A stretch of DNA of 64,000 nucleotides, taken from contig JACKPH010000003.1 in the NCBI GenBank assembly GCA_024233675.1, positions 220,188 to 284,187 of the forward strand, given 5' to 3'. The DNA comes from Thermotogae bacterium. Lineage in GTDB: Bacteria; Thermotogota; Thermotogae; Petrotogales; Petrotogaceae. The notes under the pieces were generated by a model. The model worked only from the letters and a program-made list of their open reading frames with translations. It made no database searches and had not been told where the DNA came from. Shown one piece after another: positions 33,747-42,360 of this stretch. The first letter of the stretch is position 1. Each line of letters begins with the position of its first letter. Position numbers and translations under genes: made by a program.

Positions 33747-34568
33747 ATGGAACAGGCAAAAGTCTATGTTATAACTTCCGGCAAGGGTGGGGTTGGAAAA
33801 ACTACAATAAGTGCTAATATAGGTTCTGCACTGGCCATGCGTGGATATAACGTATGTCTTATAGATGCCGATATAGGGCTTAAAAACCTCGACCTTGTTT
33901 TGGGTCTTGAAAACAGAATTGTTTATACAATACTTGATGTTGTAAAAGGTCAGAGATCGGTAACAGAAGCTTTGGTAAAGCATAAGATCATGAAAAATCT
34001 TAACCTTCTTGCGTCTTCACAGATTGCAAATAAAGATATGATATCTCCTGAAGATATGGTAAGAATAATAAATGAACTTTCAAAACATTTTCATTATATT
34101 CTTATAGATTCTCCCGCAGGTATAGAACGTGGTTTTAAGAATGCCGTTGTTGCTGCTCAGCATGCTATCATAGTTACTACTCCTGATCTTACCGCAATTT
34201 CTGATGCGGACAGAGTAATAGGATTATTGGAAAATAACGGTTACACTGACAAAAATATGTCTTTAATAGTAAACAGAATAAAACCAAAAATGGTTCAGAA
34301 AAATGAAATGGTTTCTCCGGAAGATATACAGTCAGCTCTTGCAATAAATTTAATGGGTATAGTTCCCGACAGTGAGGAAATAATAATATCAACTAATCAG
34401 GGAAAACCTCTCGCTCTCGAAGACGATAAAAAAATGTCTACAATATTTAACAATATTGCCGCAAGGATTTCCGGGGATATGATACCTGTTGGGGAAGACT
34501 TAAAAAATTTTAAAGAAAATTCTGAAGGTATTTCAGGTTTCTTTAAAAGAGTTTTCGGAGGAAGGTGA
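33747..34568 (+). CDS. minD: Septum site-determining ATPase MinD
   Basis: Deviant Walker A GKGGVGKTT at residues 12-20, LIDADIGLKNLDL, LIDSPAGIE (Walker B) and a C-terminal amphipathic membrane-targeting helix (GISGFFKRVFGG). 273 aa. AGGGG before the ATG. Partner MinE follows with overlapping codons; MinC is not in the window. Confidence 0.96.
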   Translation: MEQAKVYVITSGKGGVGKTTISANIGSALAMRGYNVCLIDADIGLKNLDLVLGLENRIVYTILDVVKGQRSVTEALVKHKIMKNLNLLASSQIANKDMISPEDMVRIINELSKHFHYILIDSPAGIERGFKNAVVAAQHAIIVTTPDLTAISDADRVIGLLENNGYTDKNMSLIVNRIKPKMVQKNEMVSPEDIQSALAINLMGIVPDSEEIIISTNQGKPLALEDDKKMSTIFNNIAARISGDMIPVGEDLKNFKENSEGISGFFKRVFGGR

Positions 34569-34849
34569 TGTCTATGTGGCCTTTTGCTAAAAAAAACAAC
34601 AGCAGGGATGTAGCTGTAAAAAGACTTCAGACACTTGTCAGAACCAATGGTGAGTCTCAGGCCCAGAGAAACGAACATACTACCTCTTTCAGACTGGAGA
34701 AAACAAATGACGATGAAATAAATTCAATTGTAAATTATATAAAAGATTATGCTTTCAGAAATCTTTCCGTTGAAAGAGATAATGTTAAGGTTCATATTTC
34801 AAGGGATGGTGAAGGAGTTACCATAGTAGCAAATATTATTTACAAATAG
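34568..34849 (+). CDS. minE: Cell division topological specificity factor MinE
   Basis: 93 aa with the N-terminal membrane/MinD-binding part (FAKKNNSRDVAVKRLQTLV) and a C-terminal dimerisation domain (VERDNVKVHISRDGEG). The ATG at 34568 lies six bases after GGAGG and overlaps the minD stop (TGATG); a GTG one codon earlier is less likely. Confidence 0.9.
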   Translation: MSMWPFAKKNNSRDVAVKRLQTLVRTNGESQAQRNEHTTSFRLEKTNDDEINSIVNYIKDYAFRNLSVERDNVKVHISRDGEGVTIVANIIYK

Positions 34850-34870
34850 TCTTTATTTTTAAAATAAAAA

Positions 34871-34902
34871 AAACAGATAATAAATATTATCTGTTTTTTT
34901 TT
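34871..34902 (+). terminator. Terminator of minDE
   Basis: Stem ACAGATAAT/ATTATCTGT with loop AAAT and a run of nine T. Confidence 0.8.
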
Positions 34903-34951
34903 ATGTTATAATTAGATTCGTGATGCTAACTTTTTTGAGGAGATATGCAAA

Positions 34952-36145
34952 ATGCTTAATAAAAATATAAATAAATTATTATTTTATTCTCTTTTGGCAG
35001 GTATTACAGGTTCTATGTACAGTGTTATATTTAATCTTTATTTAAGAGACATCGGTATTGAAAATAGATTTATAAGTAATATGACTTCTCTTGAATTATT
35101 CGGTTCTGCTGTTTTAGGTCTTTTACTCGGTATAGCCGGAGATAAATTTGGTAAATCTTTCTTTTTAAAATTTCTTACAATATCAGCAGGATTCTTTTTA
35201 ATAATACGTGCTGTTTTTCCTCATCCTTATGTTCTTTTTATTATTTCTTTTTTAAACGGTGGTTTTATGGCAGGAAGAGCCATAATTATAAATACTCTGA
35301 TGGTTGAAAATACTGACACTTCATCCCGTGGAAAGGCGTTCGGATATCTCATAGCTATAAATATGGGTACAGGTCTTTTCGGAAATTCTTTCGGAGGATT
35401 TTTAGGTGATCATATAGGTCTTCAGAATACACTTATTATTTCAGGTCTTTTATTTTTATGCAGTTCTTTACCGATAATTACCCTTCATGACAGAAACAAA
35501 AATAACGAAAGTATAAAACAGATATTTGATTTTTCATCACTTAATATTTCAGAAAGAAAAATTATGTCAGGATATCTTATATCAACTTTTACCGTAGGAT
35601 TCGGTGCCGGTCTTTTTATACATTTCGGAAATCTTATTTTCAAAGATCTTTTTTCCATGAACCCGACAATGATAGGCATAGCCCTTTCAATAGCTCAGGC
35701 AGGAACTGCTGTAGGTGCTGCTCTTTCACCTCTTCTGTCTAAAAAATTCGGTGCTTTAAATTATACGGGAATTCTTCAGTTCTTTGTGGTGCCACTTATT
35801 ATAGGACTTGCTTATGTAAGAGATCCTTATATGTTTACAGTACTTTATGCACTTAGATTTTCTTTTATGAACATGACATCACCCGTTATGAGTAATATAG
35901 TTCTTTCAAATCTTCCGAAAAATAAAATTACGGCAATAAACAGTCTTAACAATCTTTTAAATAATTTAACAAGAACAGTCGCTACGGCATTATTCGGAAT
36001 AATTGTAGGTTCTACTGTATCCGGTTATAAAATTCTCTTTTTAATATCAGGACTTTTCTATTTTATAAATTTTATAGTTTTTATGTTTATATTTATGCCT
36101 CTTAAAAACGATGAAAAAACTATGAATCTGTATAAAAAAGAATAA
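34952..36145 (+). CDS. MFS transporter
   Basis: 397 aa with about 12 hydrophobic segments in two halves. The first cytoplasmic loop has LGIAGDKFGKSFFLKF, the MFS motif A (G-x-x-x-D-x-x-G-x-x), and a second PLLSKKFG-type loop occurs in the second half. Substrate unknown. Preceded by GAGGAGATATGCAA and a TATAAT at 34907. Confidence 0.85.
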   Translation: MLNKNINKLLFYSLLAGITGSMYSVIFNLYLRDIGIENRFISNMTSLELFGSAVLGLLLGIAGDKFGKSFFLKFLTISAGFFLIIRAVFPHPYVLFIISFLNGGFMAGRAIIINTLMVENTDTSSRGKAFGYLIAINMGTGLFGNSFGGFLGDHIGLQNTLIISGLLFLCSSLPIITLHDRNKNNESIKQIFDFSSLNISERKIMSGYLISTFTVGFGAGLFIHFGNLIFKDLFSMNPTMIGIALSIAQAGTAVGAALSPLLSKKFGALNYTGILQFFVVPLIIGLAYVRDPYMFTVLYALRFSFMNMTSPVMSNIVLSNLPKNKITAINSLNNLLNNLTRTVATALFGIIVGSTVSGYKILFLISGLFYFINFIVFMFIFMPLKNDEKTMNLYKKE

Positions 36146-36202
36146 AAAAACCACAGCTGTTTAATTTTAACATTTTTTAAATGAATTGGACAAATAAAAA
36201 TG

Positions 36203-36231
36203 TTGACAAAAACTGAGATGTGTGATATTAT
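36203..36231 (+). promoter_or_regulatory. Promoter of the tRNA cluster
   Basis: TTGACA, 17 bases, TATTAT; 22 bases before tRNA-Pro. Confidence 0.8.
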
Positions 36232-36252
36232 ATATTTCGTACGTAAGGAAAA

Positions 36253-36328
36253 CGGAGCGTAGCGCAGCCGGTAGCGCGCCGGTCTTGGGAACCGGAGGTC
36301 GCTGGTTCGATCCCAGTCGCTCCGACCA
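36253..36328 (+). tRNA. tRNA-Pro (anticodon TGG)
   Basis: Acceptor CGGAGCG/CGCTCCG, anticodon stem CCGGT/ACCGG with loop CTTGGGA, encoded CCA. First of four tRNAs. Confidence 0.96.
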
Positions 36329-36343
36329 GAATTTAATACTTGT

Positions 36344-36419
36344 GCGGCAATAGCTCAATTGGTAGAGTATCGGCCTTCCAAGCCGAGGGTTGCGGGTTCG
36401 AGTCCCGTTTGCCGCTCCA
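36344..36419 (+). tRNA. tRNA-Gly (anticodon TCC)
   Basis: Acceptor GCGGCAA/TTGCCGC, anticodon stem TCGGC/GCCGA with loop CTTCCAA, encoded CCA. Its CCA is directly followed by the next tRNA. Confidence 0.96.
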
Positions 36420-36496
36420 GGGTCCATAGCTCAACAGGATAGAGCATCGGATTTCTAATCCGGGGGTTGGGAGTTCGAGCCTCTCTGGACCCGCCA
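36420..36496 (+). tRNA. tRNA-Arg (anticodon TCT)
   Basis: Acceptor GGGTCCA/TGGACCC, anticodon stem TCGGA/TCCGG with loop TTTCTAA, encoded CCA. No spacer after tRNA-Gly. Confidence 0.95.
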
Positions 36497-36505
36497 TTTT
36501 TTTAT

Positions 36506-36582
36506 GGTGGCTATAGTTCAGTTGGTAGAACGTCGGACTGTGACTCCGAACGTCGTGGGTTCGAGCCCCACTAGCCACCCCA
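36506..36582 (+). tRNA. tRNA-His (anticodon GTG)
   Basis: Includes the His-specific extra 5' G (36506) opposite discriminator C; stem GTGGCTA/TAGCCAC; anticodon loop CTGTGAC; encoded CCA. A Q-type (GUN) tRNA, hence substrate of Tgt. Confidence 0.95.
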
Positions 36583-36584
36583 CG

Positions 36585-36619
36585 ACAAAAAAAGAAACCT
36601 TAAAAGGTTTCTTTTTTTT
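36585..36619. terminator. Bidirectional terminator after the tRNA cluster
   Basis: Stem AAAGAAACCTT/AAGGTTTCTTT with A- and T-runs on both sides, between the tRNA cluster and the convergent radical SAM gene. Confidence 0.8.
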
Positions 36620-37613
36620 ATATATATTTTTCAATAATTTTCGGGTAAAAAAATTCAGTATGTGTTTTCTGATTATTTAAAAATATTTCTTCAGAATCTG
36701 TAAAAGATACTCCGTATTCTTTTATTATTTCACAATTTTTCTTTTTATATCCGTAAACTATTCCTTTTTTATTTTTCGGAAATTTAAGTGAATTTTTTTC
36801 ATTTGTTTTTATTATTTCCGAATATATAAAAGTATTTACAAGATCTCCGAAACTTTCACTGTAAGGACCGCTTACAACATTATTTATTTCATCACCGTAA
36901 AGGCATATTCCCGTTCTTATTACATGTATTTTGTTTAACTCAAGTATCATTTTCATTACTGCGGTTTTTTTAACTGATTTTTCAATTGTTTCTGGAATAT
37001 ATTTTTCCCTTTCAAGTAATGTATTTTTAAGCACAACAGTTGGGTGTATTCTTGCGTACGAAGCTCCGCTAAATGTTAAGAGTAGTGCTGAATTTATATC
37101 TTTCATATAACTGCTTCCCGGTAATCCTGTCATAAGATGTAATCCGAATTCAATTCCGTTATTTTTCATAAGCACGCATGCATTCCATATATCCTCAGTA
37201 TTGTGCGAGCGGTTCGAAAGTGCGAGAACATCATTGTAGAATGACTGAACACCTATTTCAACAAGATTTACAGGATATTTTTTCAGTATATTTATTTTTT
37301 CCTGTGTTATTTCTTCAGGAGAAGTTGAAAATCTTATTCCTTCTATTTCTTTATTAATATACTTTGAATTCGCCCATTCGAGATAATATTCCATAATAGT
37401 ATTTTCAAGTCCTGTAAATGTTGAACCGTAAAACGCTATATATGGTTTTTTGTTCTTTTTAAAATATCCTTTGTATTCTTTATAAATAATTTCCAAATCA
37501 TCTGTATCCGGTTTTTCTTTTATTCCTGTTGCTGAATATTCATTACAGAAAGCGCATCTTTTTTTGCATCCTCCGTGAGGTATAAAAATCGGTATTATAT
37601 ATTCTTTAGACAT
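36618..37613 (-). CDS. Radical SAM protein (Elp3/HemN-related)
   Basis: 331 aa. The [4Fe-4S] motif is C16-x3-C20-x2-C23 in GGCKKRCAFCNEYS; then FSTSPEEIT and VEIGVQSFYNDVL, GLHLMTGLPGSS, as in the Elp3-like radical SAM fold. No acetyltransferase domain, so not a full Elp3. Reaction unknown. The stop is four bases before the L,D-transpeptidase gene end region of the same strand; genes are close, likely one operon. Confidence 0.8.
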   Translation of the reverse strand: MSKEYIIPIFIPHGGCKKRCAFCNEYSATGIKEKPDTDDLEIIYKEYKGYFKKNKKPYIAFYGSTFTGLENTIMEYYLEWANSKYINKEIEGIRFSTSPEEITQEKINILKKYPVNLVEIGVQSFYNDVLALSNRSHNTEDIWNACVLMKNNGIEFGLHLMTGLPGSSYMKDINSALLLTFSGASYARIHPTVVLKNTLLEREKYIPETIEKSVKKTAVMKMILELNKIHVIRTGICLYGDEINNVVSGPYSESFGDLVNTFIYSEIIKTNEKNSLKFPKNKKGIVYGYKKKNCEIIKEYGVSFTDSEEIFLNNQKTHTEFFYPKIIEKYI

Positions 37614-37617
37614 TTTT

Positions 37618-38877
37618 TCACTCTACTTTTAAATTTTTATCGTTTTCTTCTTCATTATTTTCACTCTGTACTTTTATCTGTTCCGGATCCATAGGAATTT
37701 CTTTTGTATCTTCTTTTTCAACATAAACTTCAGTGCCGAGTGCGGCAAGAAAATCAAGTTCTTCTACATTGAAATTAAACATTCTTATACATCCGTGAGA
37801 AATTCTTTTCCCTATTTCCCATGGCTTTGTTGTACCGTGTATTCCGTACTGCGGATCAGAAAGCTGAAGCCATCTGCTGCCTATACCGTTTATAATAGAA
37901 CCCGGGTTTATATATTCACCATACCAGTAAAGTGCCGGTTCTTTTTCTTTATACATTATTTTATAATATCCGGGAGGTGTTGAATCACTTCTTCCTACCG
38001 CCACAATATATTTTTTCAGAAGTGTCTGACCGTAATAGAGGGAAAGTGTGTTTTTTGAAACCTCTATTTTTATTAAAAGAGGACTCATCTGATAATCTAC
38101 TTTTCCTATTACAAGAGGCTGTCCTGTGTATATCTTTGAAGGATCTTCGAGTTTGTTTATATTTACAAGATCTCCTGCTGATATACCGTAATCCGAAGCT
38201 ATCTTATAAAGACTTTCTCCTTTTTTTATAATATGCAGTCCGCTTATTATATTATTTTGTTTCGGTCTTAAAACTGATTCTGAAAATACATAATCATTTA
38301 TTTTTATTATTTTTACATCTTTTTTTATTTCATACTGAAATTTATTTTTATAATAAAAAGATAATACATACTGTCCCTGTGGAATTTCTTTAAGTTTATT
38401 TTTTAATAATTCAGTATTTTCAAAATTTTCCTTACCGAAAACTATTTTTTTAATATCAAAACCATCATCATTTTCACCATCTATATATATCTCAATTCCT
38501 TCTTCAGTATCAACACTGAGTACAGATACATCAATCTTCGGTAAAAAATCACTTTTGCTGAACATATTTTTTATAAAAAGTTTCTTAGTTTCTCCGTTAA
38601 TATCTTCCCCTTCAACATAAAAAGAAAAATCAGTATCCGCATATTTATCTAAATCTATTAATATTTCATACGTTGTCATGGTTTTTTTTATAGGATGGAT
38701 ACTGTTAAAAAAACCTGTAAAGAGCAAAACCCGTGGTTGATCCACGGGTAAATAATTTGTTTTCAGTGTAAGTGTAATTTTTTTATCTTCTATATTTTTA
38801 ATATAAAGAGAAAAATCTTCGGCAAAAAATAAACCTGTTAATAATATTAAAAAAAGAGTAAATAATATTTTTTTCAT
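37618..38877 (-). CDS. L,D-transpeptidase with LysM domain (YkuD family)
   Basis: 419 aa. Signal peptide MKKILFTLFLILLTGLFFA; a region of unknown fold to about 200; LysM (HIIKKGESLYKIASDYGIS...YTGQPLVIG) at about 215-260; then the YkuD catalytic domain with GIHGTT and SHGCIRM, catalytic H361 and C363; and an acidic tail. Cross-links or attaches to peptidoglycan in the periplasm. The start overlaps the gltX stop by four bases. Confidence 0.93.
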   Translation of the reverse strand: MKKILFTLFLILLTGLFFAEDFSLYIKNIEDKKITLTLKTNYLPVDQPRVLLFTGFFNSIHPIKKTMTTYEILIDLDKYADTDFSFYVEGEDINGETKKLFIKNMFSKSDFLPKIDVSVLSVDTEEGIEIYIDGENDDGFDIKKIVFGKENFENTELLKNKLKEIPQGQYVLSFYYKNKFQYEIKKDVKIIKINDYVFSESVLRPKQNNIISGLHIIKKGESLYKIASDYGISAGDLVNINKLEDPSKIYTGQPLVIGKVDYQMSPLLIKIEVSKNTLSLYYGQTLLKKYIVAVGRSDSTPPGYYKIMYKEKEPALYWYGEYINPGSIINGIGSRWLQLSDPQYGIHGTTKPWEIGKRISHGCIRMFNFNVEELDFLAALGTEVYVEKEDTKEIPMDPEQIKVQSENNEEENDKNLKVE

Positions 38878-40256
38878 AAAAGTTCTTCTTTAACCCTTTT
38901 TATTCTTTTAATAGTTTTTTCTTTACCGAGAACACTTATAGATTCATAAAGTCCCGGAGTTACAAGTTTCCCCAAAATTGCACCTCTTACCGTCTGATAA
39001 ACATTTTTTCTTCCGGTTATACCTGTTCCGGCAATCTGTGAAAGAACTTTTTCTATACCTTCAGTACTGTAATCATCATTATTTTCAAACATTTCACAGG
39101 ATTTTTCCAAAACTTTACCAAACCATTCTTTTTTTGAAAGAGTTACATATTTTTCATCATAGCTGAAATCATCCCTGAAGAAATTTTCGGAAAATTCAAA
39201 AAGCTGTTTTAAATTACTAACTTTTTCTCTGGATATGTTCAATACATTTTTAAGATATTCTTCATCCGCTGAAACAGATTTACCGTTTATATCAAGCCAG
39301 TTTTTAAAATTTTCTGTAATATATTCTATACTTTTTGTTCTGAGATGAACTTCGTTAACCCACAAAAGTTTTTTATAATCGAAAACAACAGATTTGTTTG
39401 AAATCATAGATATATCAAAATCTTTACATTTATCTTTAAAATCAAAAATTTCATTTTCAACTGTCCAGCCCAATATTCCAAGATAATTCATAACAGCATC
39501 GGGAAGATAACCTTCTTCTTTAAAGAATGTAACTGAAGTTCCTCCGTGTCTTTTTGATAACGGCGCCTTATCTTCACCTAATATAAGCGGGATATGTGCG
39601 AAAACAGGTTTTTCAAACCCGAGTGCATCATAAAGCATTATCTGCTTAGGAGTATTGGAAATATGATCCTCACCTCTTATAACATGTGTTATTTTCATAA
39701 GATAATCATCAATTACCACTGTAAAATTATACATAGGAATTCCCGAAGATCTCTGTATTACAAAATCATCAAAAACTTCCGTGTCAAATTCCATATTTCC
39801 CTTTATCATATCGTCAAATACTATTTTTGTATTTTCAGGAACCTTAAATTTAACAGATATACTATATTCTTTATCACTGTATTCCTGAGGAAATTCAAAT
39901 GATTTATATATAATTTCTTCATTATTTTCCGGATTATAAACGGCATAATATGCTTTTTTTTCCTTTATGAGAAAATCAATATATTTTCTGTAAATATCAA
40001 GCCTTTCACTCTGTCTGTAAGGACCGTAATCCCCGCCTTTTTCAGGACCTTCGTCATAATCTATGTCACACCATTTCAGATCATTGATTATGATATCTTC
40101 GTATTCTTTTTTTGATCTTTCAAAATCAGTATCTTCAATTCTTAAGACAAGTTTACCGTTATTTTTTCTTGCAAAAAGATAATTAAAAAGAGTTGTTCTG
40201 ACCCCTCCTACATGGAGATATCCTGTAGGACTGGGTGCAAATCTTACCTTAACCAT
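38874..40256 (-). CDS. gltX: Glutamyl-tRNA synthetase
   Basis: Class I synthetase of 460 aa. The HIGH-like motif is FAPSPTGYLHVGG, followed by RIEDTD; the KMSKS-like motif is PLSKRHGG. The C-terminal helical anticodon-binding part is present. Whether it is discriminating (Glu only) or also charges tRNA-Gln cannot be decided; two tRNA-Gln genes are in the window, and no GatCAB or glnS is. Confidence 0.94.
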   Translation of the reverse strand: MVKVRFAPSPTGYLHVGGVRTTLFNYLFARKNNGKLVLRIEDTDFERSKKEYEDIIINDLKWCDIDYDEGPEKGGDYGPYRQSERLDIYRKYIDFLIKEKKAYYAVYNPENNEEIIYKSFEFPQEYSDKEYSISVKFKVPENTKIVFDDMIKGNMEFDTEVFDDFVIQRSSGIPMYNFTVVIDDYLMKITHVIRGEDHISNTPKQIMLYDALGFEKPVFAHIPLILGEDKAPLSKRHGGTSVTFFKEEGYLPDAVMNYLGILGWTVENEIFDFKDKCKDFDISMISNKSVVFDYKKLLWVNEVHLRTKSIEYITENFKNWLDINGKSVSADEEYLKNVLNISREKVSNLKQLFEFSENFFRDDFSYDEKYVTLSKKEWFGKVLEKSCEMFENNDDYSTEGIEKVLSQIAGTGITGRKNVYQTVRGAILGKLVTPGLYESISVLGKEKTIKRIKRVKEELL

Positions 40257-40778
40257 TTATTTCTCAGCTCCTAACTTTCTAAGTATATCATTCATTTCTT
40301 CAATATTGTATGCCTGATAAATTTCTACCATTTTTCTGTTATCAAGATATTTATTTTCTATTAAAGTTAGTACTACTTTATCTGTCCAGCCACCTGTATT
40401 TCTCATAAGTATAACAGGTTTTTTTTCTGCATATGCCGCGAGTATTTCTATAGCCGTACCTATTTCACCGCCTACACTTATAACAGCATCAACAGACTTT
40501 ACAAGAATATATGATCTCATAGAAAAATCAAGGCCTGTTTTAATTGTATAATCAAGATATTCATTTCCTTCATTTTCCCAAGGAAGCACACCTATACATT
40601 TTCCTCCGTTTTCTTTTACCGCTTTTGAAACAATATCCATAACACCGTCTCTTCCGCCGGAAAAAACAGTATGCTGCGAAAGAGCTAAATTTTTACCTAT
40701 TTCATAAACATATTCCGATATTCCGAGAACAGGATCAGCATTTATATTTCCGGAATATCCTATAAAACCTATTTTCAT
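40257..40778 (-). CDS. LOG-like Rossmann protein (TIGR00725 type)
   Basis: 173 aa. GFIGYSG near the N-terminus, then VFSGGRDGVMDIVSKA, GVLPWENEGN, and SVGGEIGTAIEI, the PGGxGTxxE-like motif of the LOG/lysine-decarboxylase-like family. Here PGG is altered to SVGGEIGT. A nucleotide-related hydrolase role is possible but unproven. The ATG at 40778 has AGGTG upstream; the TTG at 40796 lies inside lptB. Confidence 0.75.
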   Translation of the reverse strand: MKIGFIGYSGNINADPVLGISEYVYEIGKNLALSQHTVFSGGRDGVMDIVSKAVKENGGKCIGVLPWENEGNEYLDYTIKTGLDFSMRSYILVKSVDAVISVGGEIGTAIEILAAYAEKKPVILMRNTGGWTDKVVLTLIENKYLDNRKMVEIYQAYNIEEMNDILRKLGAEK

Positions 40779-40785
40779 AAAACAC

Positions 40786-41496
40786 CTACCATCCAAGATA
40801 ATTATCTTTTACTTCTTTTCTTTCGAGAACATCTTCAGGATTTCCGTAAGCTATTATATTTCCTTTGTGAACAACATAAAGAACATCTACAACCTCGGCT
40901 ATTTCATCTACATTATGATCTGTTACAATAACCGAAATATCCCTTTTGGAAAGTTCTTTTATAATTTTCTGTATATCTTTTACTGTTATAGGGTCTATTC
41001 CGACAAAAGGTTCATCAAGAAGAATTACTTTGGGTTCCAGAAGAAGTGTTCTGGCAAATTCAAGTCTTCTTTGCTCTCCGCCGGAAAGTGAATAGGCCAT
41101 CTGATTCATAAGTTCGGAAATACCGAATTCTTCTGCTATTGTTTTTATCTTTTCTTTTTTATTACTTATTTTTATAAGATCGGCAACCATATAAAGATTA
41201 TCTTTTACTGTTATATTTTTAAAAACAGAAGGGTCCTGGGGCAAATATCCCATGCCGCCCAAAGCCCTTCTGTGTATTGGCAAATGAGTAATGTTTTTCC
41301 CGTTTAAAAATATATCACCGCGATTGGGAGAAACCAGTCCTAATATAGATTTAAATAAAGTAGTTTTTCCGGCTCCGTTCGGTCCCAGTATACCGGTTAT
41401 TTTGCCCTGAGTAGCATAGAAATCAACTTTATTAAGAACTATTTTTTTACCGTATTTTTTATAAATTTTCTTACATTCTATTACATTGTTCTCCAT
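40786..41496 (-). CDS. lptB: LPS-export-type ABC ATPase LptB
   Basis: 236 aa. Walker A GPNGAGKTTLF, LSGGEQRR signature, ILLDEPFVGID Walker B, and the H-loop TDHNV. The segment GGMGYLPQDPSVFKN and DEPF.G.DP.TV.DI are LptB-like. In LPS-bearing bacteria LptB drives lipopolysaccharide transport; in a Thermotogota-like organism the cargo is an open question. lptF, lptG, lptA and lptC are not in the window. Follows skp by four bases. Confidence 0.85.
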   Translation of the reverse strand: MENNVIECKKIYKKYGKKIVLNKVDFYATQGKITGILGPNGAGKTTLFKSILGLVSPNRGDIFLNGKNITHLPIHRRALGGMGYLPQDPSVFKNITVKDNLYMVADLIKISNKKEKIKTIAEEFGISELMNQMAYSLSGGEQRRLEFARTLLLEPKVILLDEPFVGIDPITVKDIQKIIKELSKRDISVIVTDHNVDEIAEVVDVLYVVHKGNIIAYGNPEDVLERKEVKDNYLGW

Positions 41497-41500
41497 AAAA

Positions 41501-41989
41501 TCACTTTGAAGAATTTACAATGTTAATCATAGTTTCGGTTAAGTCTGCAAGATCACTTGCATAAATAGCTCCGGAATCATACACCATAAGATCATAACCG
41601 TTATCTTTTGCGTAGTTTACTACAATGTTTTTAACTTCATCTATAAGAGCATTTGTTTTTTCTCCGTATTCATTCTGTAATTCCTGCTGATACTGATTAA
41701 CTCTTGTCTGAAGTTCCTGAACTTTCTGGTTATAATTAGTCTGGTCTCCTGATTTCTGAAGAGCATCTATTTCTGATTTAAGCGCATTTATTTTTGAATT
41801 ATAATAATCAACATCATTCTTATATTTATCCTGAAGATCGTTCCATTTTGTATATGATTCGATAACTTTTTCAATATTAACATAACCTATTTTAAGATTT
41901 CTTCCGTGTTCGACTTTATCTTCTGAAATAACTACTGTGGTAAAAAGTAAAACCATAACAACAACCAAAACTCCTACTATTTTTTTCAC
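41501..41989 (-). CDS. OmpH/Skp-family periplasmic chaperone
   Basis: 162 aa with a signal sequence (KKIVGVLVVVMVLLFTTVVIS) and a coiled-coil body (DLQDKYKNDVDYYNSKINALKSEI..., QQELQNEYGEK). OmpH family by layout: a short N-terminal strand (KIGYVNIEKVIESY), long helical hairpin, then LMVYDSGAIYASDLADLT. The GTG at 41989 lies seven bases after GGAGG and is the start; an ATG at 42031 would put a leader before the signal peptide. Operon with lptB. Confidence 0.85.
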   Translation of the reverse strand: MKKIVGVLVVVMVLLFTTVVISEDKVEHGRNLKIGYVNIEKVIESYTKWNDLQDKYKNDVDYYNSKINALKSEIDALQKSGDQTNYNQKVQELQTRVNQYQQELQNEYGEKTNALIDEVKNIVVNYAKDNGYDLMVYDSGAIYASDLADLTETMINIVNSSK

Positions 41990-42158
41990 TATTACACCTC
42001 CAAAAATATTTTCAAAATAATTATACTTCAAAATAATTATATTTTCAATAATATATCACTTTATTCTTAAAAAGTAATTAAATAATTAAATTTTACACTT
42101 TTCATATACAGGAAATCCTATTTTAATAATCCGATGTTAGAATAATTCGGAATTCTTA

Positions 42159-42220
42159 ATGTATACCCCTAAAAAGAATCCCCCACCCTAAACGGAGCCC
42201 TAAGGCTCCGTTGTTTTATA
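42159..42220 (+). ncRNA. Possible short transcript with C-rich segment and terminator
   Basis: In the 371-base gap between skp (minus) and the DUF4912 gene (plus), ATG at 42159 opens a ten-codon frame (MYTPKKNPPP, stop 42189-42191), and a hairpin ACGGAGCC-CTA-AGGCTCCGT (42192-42211 approx.) follows with GTTTTAT. No other plus-strand gene lies upstream to use this hairpin. Either a very short ORF or a small RNA with CCCCCACCC as an unpaired target segment. No clear promoter and no Shine-Dalgarno. The rest of the gap is AT-rich and shows nothing else. Confidence 0.35.
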
Positions 42221-42360
42221 TAAGGTTATCTTTATTGTTTAATAGTAATTACTTTTTATTATAAAGGTTTAATAATAGTTATTAACAAATAAATATTGTT
42301 TTATTTATCAGATTTTATGATAGAATATATTTGAAATTAAAATGATTAGGAGGGAGCAAT

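Noticed and set aside
36167..36578. Minus-strand ORFs with plausible-looking proteins (e.g. GSERLELPTPGL-type)
   Set aside because: These are translations of the antisense of the tRNA cluster, a frequent false annotation.
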